This document shows positions 18,326 to 28,209 of a stretch of DNA of 64,000 bases, piece after piece. The stretch covers positions 1,550,001-1,614,000 of the forward strand of contig NZ_CP037953.1 in NCBI RefSeq assembly GCF_009756665.1, given 5' to 3'. How positions within the stretch are numbered: the stretch's first letter is position 1; each line of letters starts with the position of its first letter. The DNA comes from Permianibacter aggregans (GTDB lineage: Bacteria; Pseudomonadota; Gammaproteobacteria; Enterobacterales; Permianibacteraceae). Position numbers and translations under genes: made by a program. A model generated the notes under the pieces. The model searched no databases and was not told the origin of the DNA. It was given only the letters and a program-made list of their open reading frames with translations.

Positions 18326-19606
18326 ATGAATGTACTGGTCATTGGCAACGGTGGGCGCGAACACGCGCTGAGCTGGAAAGTGGCGCAGAGTCCAAAGGTC
18401 AAAAAGGTTTATGTCGCACCGGGCAATCCGGGCACCGCGCGCGAAACCAAATGCGAGAACGTCAATATCGCAGCGACCGATGTCGAGCAGTTGCTGGTGT
18501 TTGCCCAATCACACGGCATTGACCTGACGATTGTTGGTCCGGAAGCGCCGCTGGCTGCTGGCGTTGTCGATGCCTTCCGCGCCGCCGATCAGAAAATTTT
18601 CGGGCCGCATAAATTTGCCGCGCAGCTGGAAAGCTCGAAAGCCTTCGCCAAGGATTTTCTCGCCCGTCACAACATCCCGACGGCGCAATATCAGACCTTT
18701 ACCGAGATCACGCCAGCGAAAGCCTATGTCGAAAAGATGGGCGCGCCAATCGTCATCAAAGCCGACGGCCTTGCCGCCGGCAAAGGCGTCATTGTCGCGA
18801 TGAGCAAAGACGAAGCCTTCGCCGCCATTGACGATATGTTGTCCGGCAATAAATTCGGTGAAGCCGGTTCGCGCGTCGTCATTGAGGAATTCTTAACCGG
18901 CGAAGAGGCGAGCTTTATCGTCATGGTTGATGGCGAGCACGTTATCCCGATGGCAACCTCGCAGGACCACAAGCGCCGCGATGACGGCGATAAAGGACCG
19001 AACACGGGCGGTATGGGCGCCTACTCACCGGCACCGGTCGTGACTCAGGCGGTGCACGATCGGGTCATGAAAGAAATCATTTGGCCAACCGTCAATGGCA
19101 TGAAAAGCGATGGTCATCCCTATGTCGGTTTTCTTTATGCTGGTTTGATGATCAACGATGAAGGCGCGCCGAAGGTGATCGAATTCAACTGCCGTTTCGG
19201 CGACCCGGAAACCCAGCCGATCATGATGCGTCTGCAATCGGATTTGGTGGAGCTGTGTTTGGCCGGTGCCGATGGCGAATTATCCGAAGTCAATCCGGAA
19301 TGGGATGAACGCGCCGCGCTCGGCGTGGTACTCGCTGCCGCCAATTACCCGGAAACGCCACGCAAAGGCGATGTCATCAGCGGCCTGGAACAAACGGTGG
19401 CGGACGCGAAAGTGTTCCATGCCGGCACCAGCGAAAAAGACGGTAAGGTCATCACCAGCGGCGGTCGCGTGCTGTGCGCAACGGCGCTTGGTGCCAACAT
19501 CACCGAAGCGCAAGCAAATGCCTACGCACTTGCGAACACCATTTCTTGGGACGGAATGTTTTATCGCAAGGATATTGGCTGGCGCGCGATTGCCAGAGAA
19601 AAATAA
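18326..19606 (+). CDS. purD: Phosphoribosylamine-glycine ligase
   Basis: 426 residues, standard length. This ATP-grasp enzyme forms glycinamide ribonucleotide in purine synthesis. The N-domain starts VLVIGNGGREHAL; the ATP-grasp core contains KADGLAAGKGVIVA and GPNTGGMGAYSPAPV; FNCRFGDPETQ supplies metal ligands. It is transcribed divergently from phnA, apparently alone. Confidence 0.98.
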   Translation: MNVLVIGNGGREHALSWKVAQSPKVKKVYVAPGNPGTARETKCENVNIAATDVEQLLVFAQSHGIDLTIVGPEAPLAAGVVDAFRAADQKIFGPHKFAAQLESSKAFAKDFLARHNIPTAQYQTFTEITPAKAYVEKMGAPIVIKADGLAAGKGVIVAMSKDEAFAAIDDMLSGNKFGEAGSRVVIEEFLTGEEASFIVMVDGEHVIPMATSQDHKRRDDGDKGPNTGGMGAYSPAPVVTQAVHDRVMKEIIWPTVNGMKSDGHPYVGFLYAGLMINDEGAPKVIEFNCRFGDPETQPIMMRLQSDLVELCLAGADGELSEVNPEWDERAALGVVLAAANYPETPRKGDVISGLEQTVADAKVFHAGTSEKDGKVITSGGRVLCATALGANITEAQANAYALANTISWDGMFYRKDIGWRAIAREK

Positions 19607-19653
19607 GCCTCGGTCCGTCTTTCCCCACTCATCTACTGAACCATTGCCTTCAG

Positions 19654-19681
19654 CGCTTGCCGGTTTAAAAACCGGCAAGCG
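19654..19681 (+). terminator. Long perfect hairpin after purD
   Basis: 13-bp perfect inverted repeat with a 2-base loop (19654-19666 with 19669-19681). There is no T-run on either side, so it may be a 3'-end stabiliser or a repeat rather than a true terminator. Confidence 0.45.
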
Positions 19682-19782
19682 TGGTCACTTTGGCCTGAAC
19701 CCAGCACTCGCCACATGCTCAACACGGAACTTCGCGCCGCTGGCTGCCACTAAACGCCAATCATCAGTAACGGAGTACGTTA

Positions 19783-20445
19783 ATGTTCCCCCAGGTTCGC
19801 GTAGTTGTTCTCTCAGCGCTATTGGCCAGCAGCAGTCAGGCCGCCGAAAAAATCATCCCGTTCAGTGAAATGAGCTGGCTGGCCGAGATACCGCCATCAG
19901 AATTATTTGCCGTTACCCCCAGGTTAAGCTTGCTCAGTAAGGAGCAACAAACTCGCTGCAAAGGCGCAGTACTGGATTTCATCAACGGCGATAAGATTTT
20001 TCCGGTCGACATTGATAGCCATGGCGAAGCCACGCTGGCAATTCCGGTGCAGTATTTTTCCGAACAAACCAAGATTCGGCTGCAGAAGGATGATGATGCC
20101 GGACCTTGCACGCTGACGTTTGGCGTTGCCTTTAGCGCTAAATCACCGGACAGACCGGTGCGCTATGCCGAGTACATGAACCTGGAAGCGGTTTACGATC
20201 AGCTGGTCGATTCACAGGCCGGCATGCTGTCGATGTTCGCGCCCGATTTCGAAGGGCTACAGTTTGTGTTTGCTGACGGGGCGACCGCCGCCGCAACGCT
20301 GGTCAGCGATGATGGCTCAGAAATCAAACTGGCCGGCGAGCAACAACGCATCAAATTACCGAAGAAATCACAATGGCTGAAGCAGAATCCCGTCGTCCGC
20401 TTCAACGAGCCTCCTATGCGGATTGAACCGCTTTTGGAGGACTAA
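19783..20445 (+). CDS. Uncharacterised exported protein
   Basis: 220 residues with a Sec signal peptide (MFPQVRVVVLSALLASSSQA-A). The mature part is beta-rich with two cysteines (CKGAVLDF and PCTLTFG), probably disulfide-linked in the periplasm. ATG 19783 follows a GGAG-type ribosome site. I do not recognise a family. It precedes the YdbH-like gene by 240 bases; that gap shows only GC-rich inverted repeats and no clear promoter. Confidence 0.75.
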   Translation: MFPQVRVVVLSALLASSSQAAEKIIPFSEMSWLAEIPPSELFAVTPRLSLLSKEQQTRCKGAVLDFINGDKIFPVDIDSHGEATLAIPVQYFSEQTKIRLQKDDDAGPCTLTFGVAFSAKSPDRPVRYAEYMNLEAVYDQLVDSQAGMLSMFAPDFEGLQFVFADGATAAATLVSDDGSEIKLAGEQQRIKLPKKSQWLKQNPVVRFNEPPMRIEPLLED

Positions 20446-20685
20446 ACCACTGCTAGCCAGGGCGTACCTTTTTCGTAGGGCACACGGGCCGAGTGAAGAC
20501 ATCGCCGCCGCTGGCTTTAGCGCGGTAAACAAATGGGCGTTGCCCAGGCTGTATCATACATTGAGCGCTAGACTTGGCATCGGCAGTGTCGTGAGCACGG
20601 CGGCCGCGTCCTCCTGCAACGCGGTTGCGGCCGTGCCGGTCGCTCGCTACCCTAGCATTATCTTTTGGCTGCCCGGCCGTCCTCT

Positions 20686-23340
20686 GTGAAATTCACTTGG
20701 CGCGTTGTTATTCCTGTGTTGTTGCTATTGCTGATCATCGCGATCGGCATCGGCTTTTGGCGCGCACCGGATTGGATACGCAGTGTTCTGATTACCGAAT
20801 TGGAGCAGGTCGGTGTCGAGGTTCAACAACTGGACGAGCCGTGTTTGAGTTGGCGCGGCATCACCTTTGGGCAAGCACGCTTGCGCTGGCAACAAGCCGC
20901 TACGCAGGTCGATGTCGAAATCGAAAACCTGGTGACCAATATCGATTGGTCGGCACAACGTGTTGAAGCGCTAAGCATCGGGCATCTGCGCTTGCATTAT
21001 CAAAGTAGCGGCAGCGGCATGACTTCTGATTGGCCAGCTTTGCAGTTGCCGGCCTTGCCAATTGATCAGATCAACATTGATATGTTGACCGCCGAGCTGC
21101 AACTTGCCGAACAAACGCTAAGCCTGCAGGGCGCCCTGCAACTGACACCAAAACCACAGCACTGGCAGTTGCTGTGGCAGCAAGCCGCTTACACACTGAA
21201 TGTCGAACTGAAACAACAGCAAGCCTGGCAACTCAATGCCGAACTATCAACCGATAAACATCAGGCAAGCTTGGCGCTGAGCTTGGAACAAAACTCACTG
21301 GCAAACGCGACACTGCAATGGCAAGTGCAGGCACCGCTAGCAATGCTGTCGTTACTGCCACTGCCTGAGCATTCCCCATCAATTGGCGGTGAATTGAAGG
21401 CTAACGGCACATTGCTACTGGGTGCACAATCCGGCGATTGGCAACAGTTACTGGCTGATTTGACGGTGTCCTCATTTACCGCCGAACAACAACCCATTGC
21501 AGTAAACGGGAAGATCAAAGCGGCGCTGAGTCTTATACCGGAAAGCGCCACGTTAACGCTGCAACAGGAGACGGCATTGCACGTCGCGGCATTACCGCAA
21601 TGGCAATTATCCGCCACCGACATTACGCTGCCGACGCCTTTGCAGATTCATCTCGCTTTGAACGAATCGGCCGTTTCCTCGCTGCAACTGCAAGGGGCAG
21701 TACAAGCTTCCGTGCAGTATCAGGACGTCACCACAACCTGGCAACTGAATGCGGGACACGAGGGATTGAACATCGACTTGCAAAACCCTTCACTGCCCGT
21801 GCAGTTCAGCGCCAATGCCGAGCGCTGGAGTTTTGCCGAGGCCAACTTCAAACAACTCGCCGCCAATGGGCAACTGCGCCTGCAAAAGCAAGACGAGCAG
21901 TGGCAGATCAAAACCGCATCACCGGCAACACTGAACTGGCAACAGATTGGCTATCAGGATTTTCTGGTACAGAGCGGCGAAGCAGCGCTGAATGCTTCCA
22001 GCTTGCTTGATAAAGATTTTTCTTTGCGGAAGCTGAATGCAGAGCTAAGCGACTCAGATTGGCGCATCAAACAAGGTGATACCGAGTACACACTGCAACA
22101 GGGAAAAATTCATTATCAGCAGGAAGCTAACGGATTGCAGCTTGAACTGCATGCCAACCAAGCAGCGATGCAAACCCCGGAGCAAACGATCAGCGTTCAG
22201 GATGCGCAAGTTCAGGCAAAGGGCAAAGACCTCGCGGCGCTGAAAAAACAAATTCAAATCAGCGCCAATCAACTGGAGCATCCGTTACTTCAGGAATGGC
22301 CGAAACCCAATCTGCAAATGGTCGCCAGCGAAAAACGCGCCGGCGTCTGGCTGGCAGAGGGCCAGTTGCTGCTGGCGCAAAAGCAACTGGCGGAATTTTC
22401 CGGCCAGCATCAGTTGGCCGAAGCAAAAGGACAGGGACAAGTGCGTTGGCAGTGGCCGGTCGCGGAACTGCAGCAAATGCTGACCCGCAAACCAAAAGCC
22501 TTGTCGCCGTTGTCGCTGGTGGCCGGCAGCAGTCAAGGCGAGCTGGCCTTGCAATGGCAGAAAGTTGACGAGCAATGGCAGTTGCACAGCAGCGGCCAAA
22601 CCCATGTCGATGACACGGCCTTGGTCTGGCAGGAATCAAGCGCCAGTGGTTTGTTTGTCGATGCCGACATCAAGGATATGTTGGCGCTGCATGGCCATGT
22701 CAAAGCCAGAATGTCGGCGTTCGCGTTGGCCGCCGGTATTAATGCCACAGAGTTGAGTGCCGAGATCGACCACAGCCCTGAGCGCCTGATCCTGAACAAT
22801 ATTTCCTGGCAGTTGCTCGATGCCAAATGGTATGTACCGGATCAACAATTCAGCAAACAAGACACCATTCAAGCGCCTGTGGCCTTGCTTGGCTTGAATC
22901 TGGAAAAGCTGCTGAAGCTGTTTGATGTGCACGGTTTATCGGGTCAGGGCACGCTCGATGGCGCCATTCCGATCACCCTCGGTGATGACGGTGTTGTCGT
23001 GCGCGATGCCGAGTTGCATGCGCGCATTCCGGGTGTGCTGCGGTACGCGCCGGGTGAGCCGGACCCGAATGCCAATATCGGTCTGCAAGTGTTGCGCGAT
23101 TTTCATTATCAGACGTTGCGCGTGCGCTTTGATTATCAGGAATCCGGTGAATATATTGTGAAGCTGACCCTGAATGGCAGTAATCCATCGTTCTATAATG
23201 GTTATCCGATCAACCTGACGATGAATATCCAGGGCAAATTGCCGGGCCTGTTCAAAGCGGCGGTGTTTTCCGGCGATTTCAATAAGCACATTTTGGAAAG
23301 CATCGGCGCTGGAACCGGAAAGCTCCCGACACAACAGTGA
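20686..23340 (+). CDS. ydbH: YdbH-like intermembrane lipid-transport (AsmA/TamB-superfamily) protein
   Basis: About 884 residues from GTG 20686, which places KFTWRVVIPVLLLLLIIAIGIGFW at the N-terminus as signal anchor; TTG 20665 would add seven residues. After the anchor come hundreds of residues of amphipathic beta repeats, as in the AsmA-like bridge proteins that carry phospholipids between inner and outer membrane. The C-terminus has the YdbH features GQGTLDGAIPITL, RYAPGEPD, NGSNPSFYNGYPINLTMNI and GDFNKHI. In enterobacteria ydbH is followed by ynbE and ydbL; here it is followed by a methyltransferase instead. Confidence 0.85.
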   Translation: MKFTWRVVIPVLLLLLIIAIGIGFWRAPDWIRSVLITELEQVGVEVQQLDEPCLSWRGITFGQARLRWQQAATQVDVEIENLVTNIDWSAQRVEALSIGHLRLHYQSSGSGMTSDWPALQLPALPIDQINIDMLTAELQLAEQTLSLQGALQLTPKPQHWQLLWQQAAYTLNVELKQQQAWQLNAELSTDKHQASLALSLEQNSLANATLQWQVQAPLAMLSLLPLPEHSPSIGGELKANGTLLLGAQSGDWQQLLADLTVSSFTAEQQPIAVNGKIKAALSLIPESATLTLQQETALHVAALPQWQLSATDITLPTPLQIHLALNESAVSSLQLQGAVQASVQYQDVTTTWQLNAGHEGLNIDLQNPSLPVQFSANAERWSFAEANFKQLAANGQLRLQKQDEQWQIKTASPATLNWQQIGYQDFLVQSGEAALNASSLLDKDFSLRKLNAELSDSDWRIKQGDTEYTLQQGKIHYQQEANGLQLELHANQAAMQTPEQTISVQDAQVQAKGKDLAALKKQIQISANQLEHPLLQEWPKPNLQMVASEKRAGVWLAEGQLLLAQKQLAEFSGQHQLAEAKGQGQVRWQWPVAELQQMLTRKPKALSPLSLVAGSSQGELALQWQKVDEQWQLHSSGQTHVDDTALVWQESSASGLFVDADIKDMLALHGHVKARMSAFALAAGINATELSAEIDHSPERLILNNISWQLLDAKWYVPDQQFSKQDTIQAPVALLGLNLEKLLKLFDVHGLSGQGTLDGAIPITLGDDGVVVRDAELHARIPGVLRYAPGEPDPNANIGLQVLRDFHYQTLRVRFDYQESGEYIVKLTLNGSNPSFYNGYPINLTMNIQGKLPGLFKAAVFSGDFNKHILESIGAGTGKLPTQQ

Positions 23341-23347
23341 GTTCCTT

Positions 23348-24643
23348 ATGCAAAACTGGCTATTACCATTGCTGCGCTGCCCTGCCAGCCAACAAGCGTT
23401 AACAGAAAAAGATGGCAAGCTGCACAGCACCGCACAAAGCTATCCGTTTCTGCACGGCATTCCCTGCCTGTACAAGAATCCCGGTATGGCGCTGCTGGAA
23501 TGGGGCACGAAGATCCAGAATTACGTCAACGAGGAAAGTCAGCAGATTGAGCACCTGAACATGTTGGCGCGCACACCGGCACTTGAGTTGACCAAAAAGC
23601 GATTGCAACAGCAGATGCAGGCGCGACAACAGAACCTGGATTTTTTGACCAGCTCGTTGCATGCCTTCCTGCACTATCCGCCGGTGCCGATCATGCCATC
23701 GAGCCAGCAGATCCATTCCTATTTTCAATTGTTTTTCCGCGACTGGTGTTGGGCCAGCGAAGAATTGGATGCCTACACGGCGTTTGTCAGCCGGCATCTT
23801 GGTGATCGCAAGCTGAACGTTTTACTGCTCGGTTCCGGTGCTGGCGGATTGAGTTACCGTTTGGCGCACGCGCATAGCAATGCGAACATTATTTCACTGG
23901 AGCACAATCCGTTTCTGGCCATTACCGCTGAACGCCTGATGCTTGGTGAAACGCTGAGCATGCAGCACTACGAATCCTATCCGCGTTCAGCCGAACAAGC
24001 TATGCAATCCTGGCAGTTGAAAGCCGATAAGCCGCTTGGCAATAATCATCAGTCCTTGTTGGCCGGTTTTCCGCATCTGCCCTTCGCTGAGCGCAGTATT
24101 GATGTGGTGATTGCGCCGTGGTTTTTCGACATTCTCGATCTGCCATTTGCCAATGCCGTGCGCCATGCACTGCCTATGTTGAAAGATGACGGCGAGATGC
24201 TGTTATTCGGGCCGGCCAATGTCCATAAATCGGCACCGGAAGAGCAGTGGACAACGGAAGAAATTGTGGCGTATCTGCAGCCCTTGTTTGCCGATGTGCA
24301 ACATGAAAGCCAGCGCTTGTTTTATCTCGACAGCCCGTTGGCGGCGCAGAGGCGACAAGAGCAGATCGTGTTTGTTCACGGCCAGTCACCCAACGACGAA
24401 GCAAGGCGAAAAGCTGATGATGCACCTGTAAAGTTAAAGGTGACACCGGAGCTGCAACAGTACAAAGCCCAGAACGAAACGATGCACGCGGTGCTTGGCG
24501 TCATCAATGAAGATATCGATGTGCCGACACTGGCCAAGCGCTTGCAGGAGCAATTCGGTTTCGACGCCAAGGAGGCGCCGTATTACGCAGAACTGTTTAT
24601 CCGCAAAATCCAGTTCGAGCTTTACAGTAAATCTCCGCGCTGA
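23348..24643 (+). CDS. Trm112-like domain fused to a class I methyltransferase
   Basis: 431 residues. The first 45 residues resemble the Trm112/YcaR zinc-less module (LLPLLRCPASQQALTEKDG, YPFLHGIPCLY). A helical region leads to a SAM-binding Rossmann core near 155-250 (LNVLLLGSGAGGLSYRLA, IISLEHNPFLAI, IDVVIAPWFFDIL). The substrate is unknown. It starts seven bases after the YdbH-like stop, so it is presumably in that operon. Confidence 0.82.
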   Translation: MQNWLLPLLRCPASQQALTEKDGKLHSTAQSYPFLHGIPCLYKNPGMALLEWGTKIQNYVNEESQQIEHLNMLARTPALELTKKRLQQQMQARQQNLDFLTSSLHAFLHYPPVPIMPSSQQIHSYFQLFFRDWCWASEELDAYTAFVSRHLGDRKLNVLLLGSGAGGLSYRLAHAHSNANIISLEHNPFLAITAERLMLGETLSMQHYESYPRSAEQAMQSWQLKADKPLGNNHQSLLAGFPHLPFAERSIDVVIAPWFFDILDLPFANAVRHALPMLKDDGEMLLFGPANVHKSAPEEQWTTEEIVAYLQPLFADVQHESQRLFYLDSPLAAQRRQEQIVFVHGQSPNDEARRKADDAPVKLKVTPELQQYKAQNETMHAVLGVINEDIDVPTLAKRLQEQFGFDAKEAPYYAELFIRKIQFELYSKSPR

Positions 24644-24648
24644 TCCGA

Positions 24649-24666
24649 AACGGATGCCAATCCGTT
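24649..24666. repeat. Short hairpin between methyltransferase and receptor genes
   Basis: AACGGAT/ATCCGTT, seven perfect base pairs with loop GCCA, just after the methyltransferase stop. It has no T-run and could be an operator or a weak terminator. Confidence 0.3.
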
Positions 24667-24706
24667 AAATGCTGTTCGGTTTAAGAACGCCAGATCGAGG
24701 TCGATA

Positions 24707-26773
24707 TTGAGTCATCGTGCGTTAGCTTTTTTATTCATACTTTGGTTGCCGCTGCTCTCCCGCAGCGTTATCGGTGCTGAGGCAACGGATGGCGAGATTA
24801 CGCGCATCACGATCATTGCCGAGCGGCGGCCGCAAGCAGATACCGATATTGCCCACAGCACCGATCGAATCGATAGCGACACTCTACGCGATACTGCCCA
24901 TAGCCACGCCCAACAGATTCTGAACCGGATGGCTGGTGTCCATTTTCATCGCAATGATGGCATGGAATATTTGCCAGCAATTCGTTCGCCAGTGTTAAGC
25001 GGCCCCGGTGCCTGCGGCAGTTTTTTGCTGATGGAAGACGGCATACCGCTGCGCCCAGCTGGCTTTTGCAATGTCAATGAGTTGTTCGAATCACATCATG
25101 AACAGGCCAGCGGCATTGAGCTGTTACGCGGACCAACGACAGCGTTTTATGGCGGCAATGCTCTGCATGGTGCCCTGAATATTGCAGCGCCGGCAGCCAT
25201 TAACAGCGGCAACCAGAGTCGGGTGTTGTTCAGCGAGCATGATTACGGACAGTGGCTGATCAACACCAGTAACGAAAACACCGGAGTCGCACTGACACTG
25301 GCACATGAAGGCGCGGTACGCGAAGACGCCGGTTATGATCAGCAAAAGTTGTCGGCCAGATCCCGTCATCAATGGCTTGATGCTGAAGTCATCAGCGCCC
25401 TGACGTTGACGCACTTGCAACAGGAAACCGCAGGCTATCTGGTTGGCGATCGGGCTTACAAAGACAAGAACCGCCTGCGCGATAACCCGAACCCGGAAGC
25501 GTTTCGTAACGCCGAAGCTGCTCGCCTCTGGCAACATTATCAATGGCAAAATGGTTTGCGCATCAGCCCGTATTTCCGTTATTCCCAGATGCGTTTTTTG
25601 CAACATTTTCTGCCGGGGCAACCGTTCGAGGAAAACGGCCATTACAGTTTCGGCCTGCAGGCCCAACAAGTGCTTTGGCAGGACGAACAACACGAGTGGT
25701 TTGTTGGTGCTGACGTGGAAAGCGCCTCGATGTATTTACGTGAATGGCAGGATAGCCCCACGATCGGTTCGCCATTTCTGCAGGCAACGATTCCGGTTGG
25801 CCGCCATTACGACTATGAAGTGCAAATGGACACGCTGGCGCTGTTCACGCAATATCAATGGCAAATCAGTGAGCCATGGTTGCTGACTGCTGGTTTGCGT
25901 GCCGAGCAGAATCGCTACGATTACGACAATCAAATGATTGCTGGACGAGTCGATGAAAACGGCAATGTCTGTGGATTCGGTGGTTGTCGCTTCAATCGCC
26001 CTGTGGATCGTCACGACCGATTTACGCAACTGGCACCCAAGCTTGGCCTGATTTATCGCTTTGACGAGCAACATGCGTTCAGCGCCACCTGGGGCGAAGG
26101 GTTTCGGCCGCCACAAACGACCGAGTTGTATCGATTGCAGCGAGAACAGGAAGTCGCGGAGCTCGATAGTGAGCGTTTGCGCGGAGGTGATCTGTCGCTG
26201 TTTGGTCAAATCAAGCTGCCAACGGCTAGCCTCGATTACCGGCTCTCCGCCTATCATTACGACAAAGCCAACGCGATTCTGCGTGATACGCAGTTTTTCA
26301 ACGTTGCCGATGGCGAAACCCAGCATCAGGGCATCGAGCTCAGCATGACGCTGCGCATCAAGGAAAGCTGGCGCGTTCAACTGGCCTGTGATTGGTCGCG
26401 ACACAGGTACCGGAACAACCCGCAACTCAGTGACCAGGATATCGTCGGCAACCGTATCGATTCGGCGTCAGCGCGTACGGCTTTTATCGCGATTGGCCAT
26501 CAATCGGAGCCGTTCGGTGCGCAAGCGTTATCGCTACGCTACGATTCTGGCTATTATCTGGATCCGGAGAACGAGCGACGCTACCCCGGCCATACGGTGA
26601 TCGATTGGCGTTGGCGCTATCCATTGTTCGACAAGGTTGATCTACTGTTGCAGGTGCTGAATCTGGCTGACCGCCGCTATGCCGAGCGCGCCGATTATTC
26701 GGCGTTCGATGGTCAGCGTTATTTTCCCGGTCAGCCGCGCCGTATTTATTTCGGTGCCAGCTGGTCATTCTAA
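24707..26773 (+). CDS. TonB-dependent outer-membrane receptor
   Basis: 688 residues from TTG 24707, which opens a signal peptide (LAFLFILWLPLLSRSVIGA). The plug domain carries TDIAHSTDRID, a loop with two cysteines (GPGACGSF, GFCNVNELF) and GIELLRGPTTAFYGGNALHG. A 22-strand barrel follows, ending in Phe (YFGASWSF). The TonB box is not obvious; it may be the EITRITIIAE segment. The substrate is not shown by sequence. The gene lies 11 bases before a PQQ-type sugar dehydrogenase with an attached cytochrome, so uptake of the cofactor or of the sugar substrate is an attractive inference. No Fur box was seen upstream. Confidence 0.93.
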   Translation: MSHRALAFLFILWLPLLSRSVIGAEATDGEITRITIIAERRPQADTDIAHSTDRIDSDTLRDTAHSHAQQILNRMAGVHFHRNDGMEYLPAIRSPVLSGPGACGSFLLMEDGIPLRPAGFCNVNELFESHHEQASGIELLRGPTTAFYGGNALHGALNIAAPAAINSGNQSRVLFSEHDYGQWLINTSNENTGVALTLAHEGAVREDAGYDQQKLSARSRHQWLDAEVISALTLTHLQQETAGYLVGDRAYKDKNRLRDNPNPEAFRNAEAARLWQHYQWQNGLRISPYFRYSQMRFLQHFLPGQPFEENGHYSFGLQAQQVLWQDEQHEWFVGADVESASMYLREWQDSPTIGSPFLQATIPVGRHYDYEVQMDTLALFTQYQWQISEPWLLTAGLRAEQNRYDYDNQMIAGRVDENGNVCGFGGCRFNRPVDRHDRFTQLAPKLGLIYRFDEQHAFSATWGEGFRPPQTTELYRLQREQEVAELDSERLRGGDLSLFGQIKLPTASLDYRLSAYHYDKANAILRDTQFFNVADGETQHQGIELSMTLRIKESWRVQLACDWSRHRYRNNPQLSDQDIVGNRIDSASARTAFIAIGHQSEPFGAQALSLRYDSGYYLDPENERRYPGHTVIDWRWRYPLFDKVDLLLQVLNLADRRYAERADYSAFDGQRYFPGQPRRIYFGASWSF

Positions 26774-26784
26774 GGAGCGAAACA

Positions 26785-28209
26785 ATGCCTATTACCTTTT
26801 CCCGTTTGCTGGTTTCGATCATCGCGTGCTCGGCACTGAGCGCGACAGCTGCGTCACGCATTGGCACCGGCGCCGTGCAGGAACTCTATGAACAAAAATG
26901 CGGCGCTTGTCATGGCATGAAAATGGAAAGCGGCATCGGCGGTTCGCTGGTCGACGATACCTGGAAGCACGGCAGTAGTGATGAAGCGATCGCCAACGTG
27001 ATTCGCAATGGCGTGCCCGGCACGGAAATGATCGCGTTCAAAGAACAACTGAGCGAAGAACAGATTCGCGCACTGGTCATTCTGATTCGCGAACGTCAGC
27101 AAATGACCGAACCAACGCCAACCAGCAGCGACGATGTCATCAACGCCGGTGATTTGCGTCTGCAGTTACAGCCGCTGATGACCAGCGACAGCCTGCTCTG
27201 GGGCATGACGGTGCTGCCGGATCAATCGATGCTGGTCACCCAGCGCAGCGGCAAGCTTTGGCACTATCACAACGGCAATAAACAATCGATTTCCGGCGTA
27301 CCGGAAGTTTGGCATCAGGGTCAGGGCGGTTTGCTCGATGTTGCCGCGCATCCGGATTACGCCAATAACGGCTGGATTTACCTGGCATTCTCCGAAACCA
27401 GCGGCAAGAAAAATGATCAGGGTCGGCAAGTGGGCGCCACCAAGATTATTCGCGCCAAGCTGAAGAACAATGCGCTGGTGGAACAACAAACCATTTTCTC
27501 GGTGCCGCTTAATGAACAAGTCAATCGCGGCTGGCACTTTGGCTGCCGCCTGGTGTTGGTTGATGGTTATCTGTTCTTTGGTATCGGTGATGCCGGCTTT
27601 CCGGAAAACGCCCAGAAGCTCGACAACGTCAACGGCAAGATCCATCGCCTGCATGACGACGGCCGGGTGCCAAGCGACAACCCGTTCGTCAATAACAAGG
27701 AAGCGATCAAAAGCATCTGGACTTACGGCAATCGCAACCCGCAGGGCCTGACCTACGACGTGCAAAGAAAAATACTCTGGGAAGCTGAACATGGACCACG
27801 TGGTGGCGATGAGATTAACGTCATTGAAAAAGGCAAGAACTACGGCTGGCCGACGATCACCTACGGCATCAACTACGACGGCACACCGATTACCGACAAA
27901 ACGGCTGCGCCGGGCATGGAGCAACCCAAGCACTATTGGACACCATCGATAGCCGTTTCCAATATCGATATCTATCGCGGAGATGTGTTCAAGTCCTGGC
28001 AAGGAAAAATGCTGGTGTCGAGCCTGGCAGCACAAGAGCTGCGAGTGCTTGATATCAACGCAGAGAAGATCACTGGCGACACGCTGATCTTCAACGACAG
28101 AGGTCGCATTCGCGATGTTCAAGTCGGGCGTAACGGCGAAGTGTTTCTGCTGATCAATAACGAGCAGGAGCAAAGCTTTGGACTGTACTCGTTGAAATCG
28201 ATCAAGTGA
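26785..28209 (+). CDS. Cytochrome c-fused PQQ-dependent aldose sugar dehydrogenase
   Basis: 474 residues with a signal peptide, so periplasmic. The N-terminal cytochrome c domain has the haem motif CGACH near residue 36. From about 130 a six-bladed glucose/sorbosone dehydrogenase propeller follows (GLLDVAAHPDYANNGWIYLAFSE, GNRNPQGLTYD, EHGPRGGDEINVIEKGKNYGWP), as in soluble YliI/Asd-type enzymes that use PQQ. The fused haem domain should take electrons from PQQ to the respiratory chain. No pqq biosynthesis genes occur in the window. It is co-oriented with the preceding TonB-dependent receptor; the next gene overlaps its stop. Confidence 0.9.
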   Translation: MPITFSRLLVSIIACSALSATAASRIGTGAVQELYEQKCGACHGMKMESGIGGSLVDDTWKHGSSDEAIANVIRNGVPGTEMIAFKEQLSEEQIRALVILIRERQQMTEPTPTSSDDVINAGDLRLQLQPLMTSDSLLWGMTVLPDQSMLVTQRSGKLWHYHNGNKQSISGVPEVWHQGQGGLLDVAAHPDYANNGWIYLAFSETSGKKNDQGRQVGATKIIRAKLKNNALVEQQTIFSVPLNEQVNRGWHFGCRLVLVDGYLFFGIGDAGFPENAQKLDNVNGKIHRLHDDGRVPSDNPFVNNKEAIKSIWTYGNRNPQGLTYDVQRKILWEAEHGPRGGDEINVIEKGKNYGWPTITYGINYDGTPITDKTAAPGMEQPKHYWTPSIAVSNIDIYRGDVFKSWQGKMLVSSLAAQELRVLDINAEKITGDTLIFNDRGRIRDVQVGRNGEVFLLINNEQEQSFGLYSLKSIK

